Part shown: piece by piece, positions 4,038-5,391 of the stretch
How positions within the stretch are numbered: position 1 is the first letter of the stretch
Layout of the letters: each line of letters begins with the position of its first letter
Assembly: GCA_002492045.1 (NCBI GenBank)
Contig: DKXC01000116.1
Coordinates: 3,175-8,565, forward strand
Direction of reading: 5' to 3'
Length of the DNA stretch: 5,391 nucleotides
Source: Micrococcaceae bacterium UBA7136
GTDB taxonomy: Bacteria > Actinomycetota > Actinomycetes > Actinomycetales > Micrococcaceae
Position numbers and translations under genes: made by a program
The notes under the pieces: model-generated
What the model was told of the DNA's origin: nothing
Seen by the model: the letters and a program-made list of their open reading frames with translations, nothing else
Databases searched by the model: none

Positions 4038-4051
4038 GCAGGCTGGCCTAA
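4033..4051 (-). promoter_or_regulatory. DtxR/IdeR box-like operator
   Basis: The minus strand reads TTAGGCCAGCCTGCTTTAA. Against the usual 19-bp DtxR consensus TTAGGTTAGCCTAACCTAA, 14 of 19 positions agree, including TTAGG at one end, the AGCCT centre and TAA at the other end. It covers the -10 region of the DUF3027-dtxR operon, where a bound repressor would block transcription. One half-site is weak, so affinity may be moderate. Confidence 0.5.
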
Positions 4052-4068
4052 GGAGCCGGTAGGGCAGA

Positions 4069-4085
4069 CCAGAAAAAATTTCTGG
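4069..4085. promoter_or_regulatory. A/T-rich palindrome in the divergent intergenic region
   Basis: CCAGAAA-AAA-TTTCTGG is a perfect seven-base inverted repeat around three A residues. It lies between the divergent DUF3027-dtxR operon and the response regulator gene, and it is the only strongly A/T-rich spot in that region. It cannot be a terminator for either neighbour because both point away from it. An operator for a dimeric regulator, possibly the adjacent response regulator, is a reasonable guess. Confidence 0.4.
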
Positions 4086-4141
4086 CTCAGACCCCAGCAA
4101 TGCACAGCTAGCTCACAGGAAACAGGGGGAGAATTGGGGGC

Positions 4142-4846
4142 GTGAATACAAAAGAAGCTGAAGCTAAACTCCTAGTCGTTGACGATGAACCCAACATTCT
4201 AGAGCTCCTGGCCACCTCCCTGCGCTTTGCCGGGTTCGAGGTCGTTACCGCCTCCAACGGCCGTGAAGCCCTCGAAAAGGCCGAAACTGAAGCACCCGAC
4301 TTGGCCGTCCTAGACGTCATGCTGCCCGATATGGACGGCTTTACCGTTACCCGTCGCCTGCGCAGCTCTGGCCGTCTCTTCCCGGTGCTCTTCCTAACCG
4401 CCAAGGACGACACCGAAGACAAGGTCACCGGCCTGACTGTCGGCGGCGACGACTATGTTACGAAGCCCTTCAGCCTAGACGAGGTAGTCGCCCGGATTCG
4501 GGCCGTCCTGCGTCGCACCCAGCCCCAGGCCGAGGAAGACTCCCGCCTGCGGGTTGAAGATCTGATCCTGGACGAGGACGCCCACGAGGTCTACCGGGGC
4601 GAGCGCGAAATCAACCTCTCCCCCACCGAGTTCAAGCTCTTGCGTTACCTTATGCTCAACCCCAACCGGGTGCTGTCTAAGGCTCAGATCCTGGACCACG
4701 TGTGGGAGTACGACTTCAACGGGGACGCCTCTATTGTTGAGTCCTACATCTCTTACCTGCGCCGTAAGATTGATAATGACAGTAGCCTGCCGCCGCTGAT
4801 TCATACTAAGCGGGGCGTGGGCTACCTTCTGCGTACGTCTAAGTAA
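4142..4846 (+). CDS. OmpR/PhoB-family response regulator
   Basis: The product is 234 aa. The receiver domain (~10-122) has the acidic pair D14-D15, the phosphoacceptor D58 in LAVLDVMLPDMDG, T86 in LFLTAKDD and K108 in YVTKPF, so it should be a normal phosphorylated switch. The DNA-binding winged helix (~135-232) contains LSPTEFKLLRYLMLNPNRVLSK, ILDHVWEYDFNGDASIVESYISYLRRKID and the wing IHTKRGVGYLL. Overall it resembles mycobacterial TrcR-type regulators, though orthology cannot be fixed from one sequence. The start is GTG at 4142, with AGGGGGAG ten bases upstream and a second G run directly before it. The histidine kinase gene begins six bases after the TAA, so the two form an operon. The gene diverges from DUF3027-dtxR. 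Promoter elements are not clear. Confidence 0.95.
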   Translation: MNTKEAEAKLLVVDDEPNILELLATSLRFAGFEVVTASNGREALEKAETEAPDLAVLDVMLPDMDGFTVTRRLRSSGRLFPVLFLTAKDDTEDKVTGLTVGGDDYVTKPFSLDEVVARIRAVLRRTQPQAEEDSRLRVEDLILDEDAHEVYRGEREINLSPTEFKLLRYLMLNPNRVLSKAQILDHVWEYDFNGDASIVESYISYLRRKIDNDSSLPPLIHTKRGVGYLLRTSK

Positions 4847-4852
4847 GGGCCT

Positions 4853-5391
4853 ATGAAGTCTTCCTTTTCTCTTCCCCGGCTGGGTTCGCTGTCTTTGCGA
4901 ACCCAGTTGGTTCTTTTAACCTCCATGCTGATTGCCCTGGCTATTTCGGTCATGTCGCTGGTGGCTATTTCGGCTCTCAAGGCCCAGATGGTCGATCAGC
5001 TGGATGATGAGATTACGGCTAGTTATTCTTACCTGTCGGCGGCGGTGCGGGCTGATCAGCAGCTGTCTCAGACTCAGGGCACTTTTATTCCTTATGAGGC
5101 TTATCTGCTGGATGGGGAGGGTGAGATTGTGCGGACGGTGGCCTCTTTGAAGCAGGAGGCGGCCTCCCCAGTTTTGTCTGGCCTGACCTGGCAGCAGGTG
5201 GAGCGTTTTAATAAGTCTGCTCTGACGGTGCGGTCGGCTAACGGTAATACTGAGTGGCGGATGATTGCCTTCCCGATGGAGGAGAACCAGCAGACCCTGG
5301 TCATTGCTGCTCCTTTGACTCAGGTCAATCAGACGGTGGCTTTGGTGGGGTCTTTGACCATGCTTTTTGGTATGGCGACCTTGCTGGCTTC
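4853..5391 (+). CDS. Sensor histidine kinase, N-terminal part (runs off the window)
   Basis: The frame opens at the ATG at 4853, six bases after the response regulator stop (AAGGG overlaps that stop region as ribosome binding site). It stays open for 179 codons to the window edge. Residues ~18-43 form a first transmembrane helix (QLVLLTSMLIALAISVMSLVAISAL), ~44-160 an extracytoplasmic sensor region, and ~162 onward a second transmembrane helix (VALVGSLTMLFGMATLLA). This is the layout of an OmpR-system sensor kinase. The HAMP, histidine-phosphoacceptor and ATP-binding domains would lie beyond 5391, so kinase identity rests on layout and on pairing with the response regulator. The signal sensed is unknown. 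Codons in this gene end in T or G far more often than those of the early response regulator gene. Confidence 0.88.
   Translation, partial: MKSSFSLPRLGSLSLRTQLVLLTSMLIALAISVMSLVAISALKAQMVDQLDDEITASYSYLSAAVRADQQLSQTQGTFIPYEAYLLDGEGEIVRTVASLKQEAASPVLSGLTWQQVERFNKSALTVRSANGNTEWRMIAFPMEENQQTLVIAAPLTQVNQTVALVGSLTMLFGMATLLA

Overview
The window looks like chromosomal DNA of a moderately high-G+C Gram-positive actinobacterium. Four things point there: a DtxR/IdeR-type iron repressor with the complete metal-ligand set, a DUF3027 protein (an actinobacterial family), an actinobacterial-style c-di-AMP (ydaO-yuaA) leader in front of a secreted NlpC/P60 hydrolase, and probable leaderless promoters. A member of the Micrococcaceae (Rothia- or Arthrobacter-like) is my guess from the protein style; the genus cannot be fixed from the sequence alone.

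Layout. Positions 1-1084 hold an accessory-looking cassette: a gene for an AbiEi-like winged-helix protein with a C-terminal Vsr/DUF559-type nuclease fold, bounded by two identical 63-bp direct repeats (1-63 and 1022-1084). It lies directly upstream of tRNA-Arg(CCU) (1133-1205), which is followed by two strong terminator hairpins. A small two-helix membrane protein (1366-1578, minus strand) converges on these. Next is a secreted NlpC/P60 peptidoglycan hydrolase (1729-2334, minus) with a leader of about 210 nt containing a c-di-AMP riboswitch, a recognisable promoter and two GTnAC direct-repeat sites resembling MtrA boxes. Then comes a two-gene operon, DUF3027-dtxR (4024 to 2815, minus), with one nucleotide between the genes and a DtxR-box-like sequence over its own promoter. 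Divergent from it is a two-component pair: an OmpR-type response regulator (4142-4846) and the N-terminal part of its histidine kinase (4853 to the window end).

How the parts fit. The cell-wall hydrolase appears to have two layers of control: transcription through a possible MtrA-type repressor overlapping the -35, and c-di-AMP sensing in the 5' leader next to the ribosome binding site. The iron regulator probably regulates its own operon. The repeat-bounded wHTH-nuclease gene is the least explained element. The perfect repeats, their two competing hairpin folds and the nuclease they enclose make it a candidate self-regulating or mobile cassette, but this is inference.
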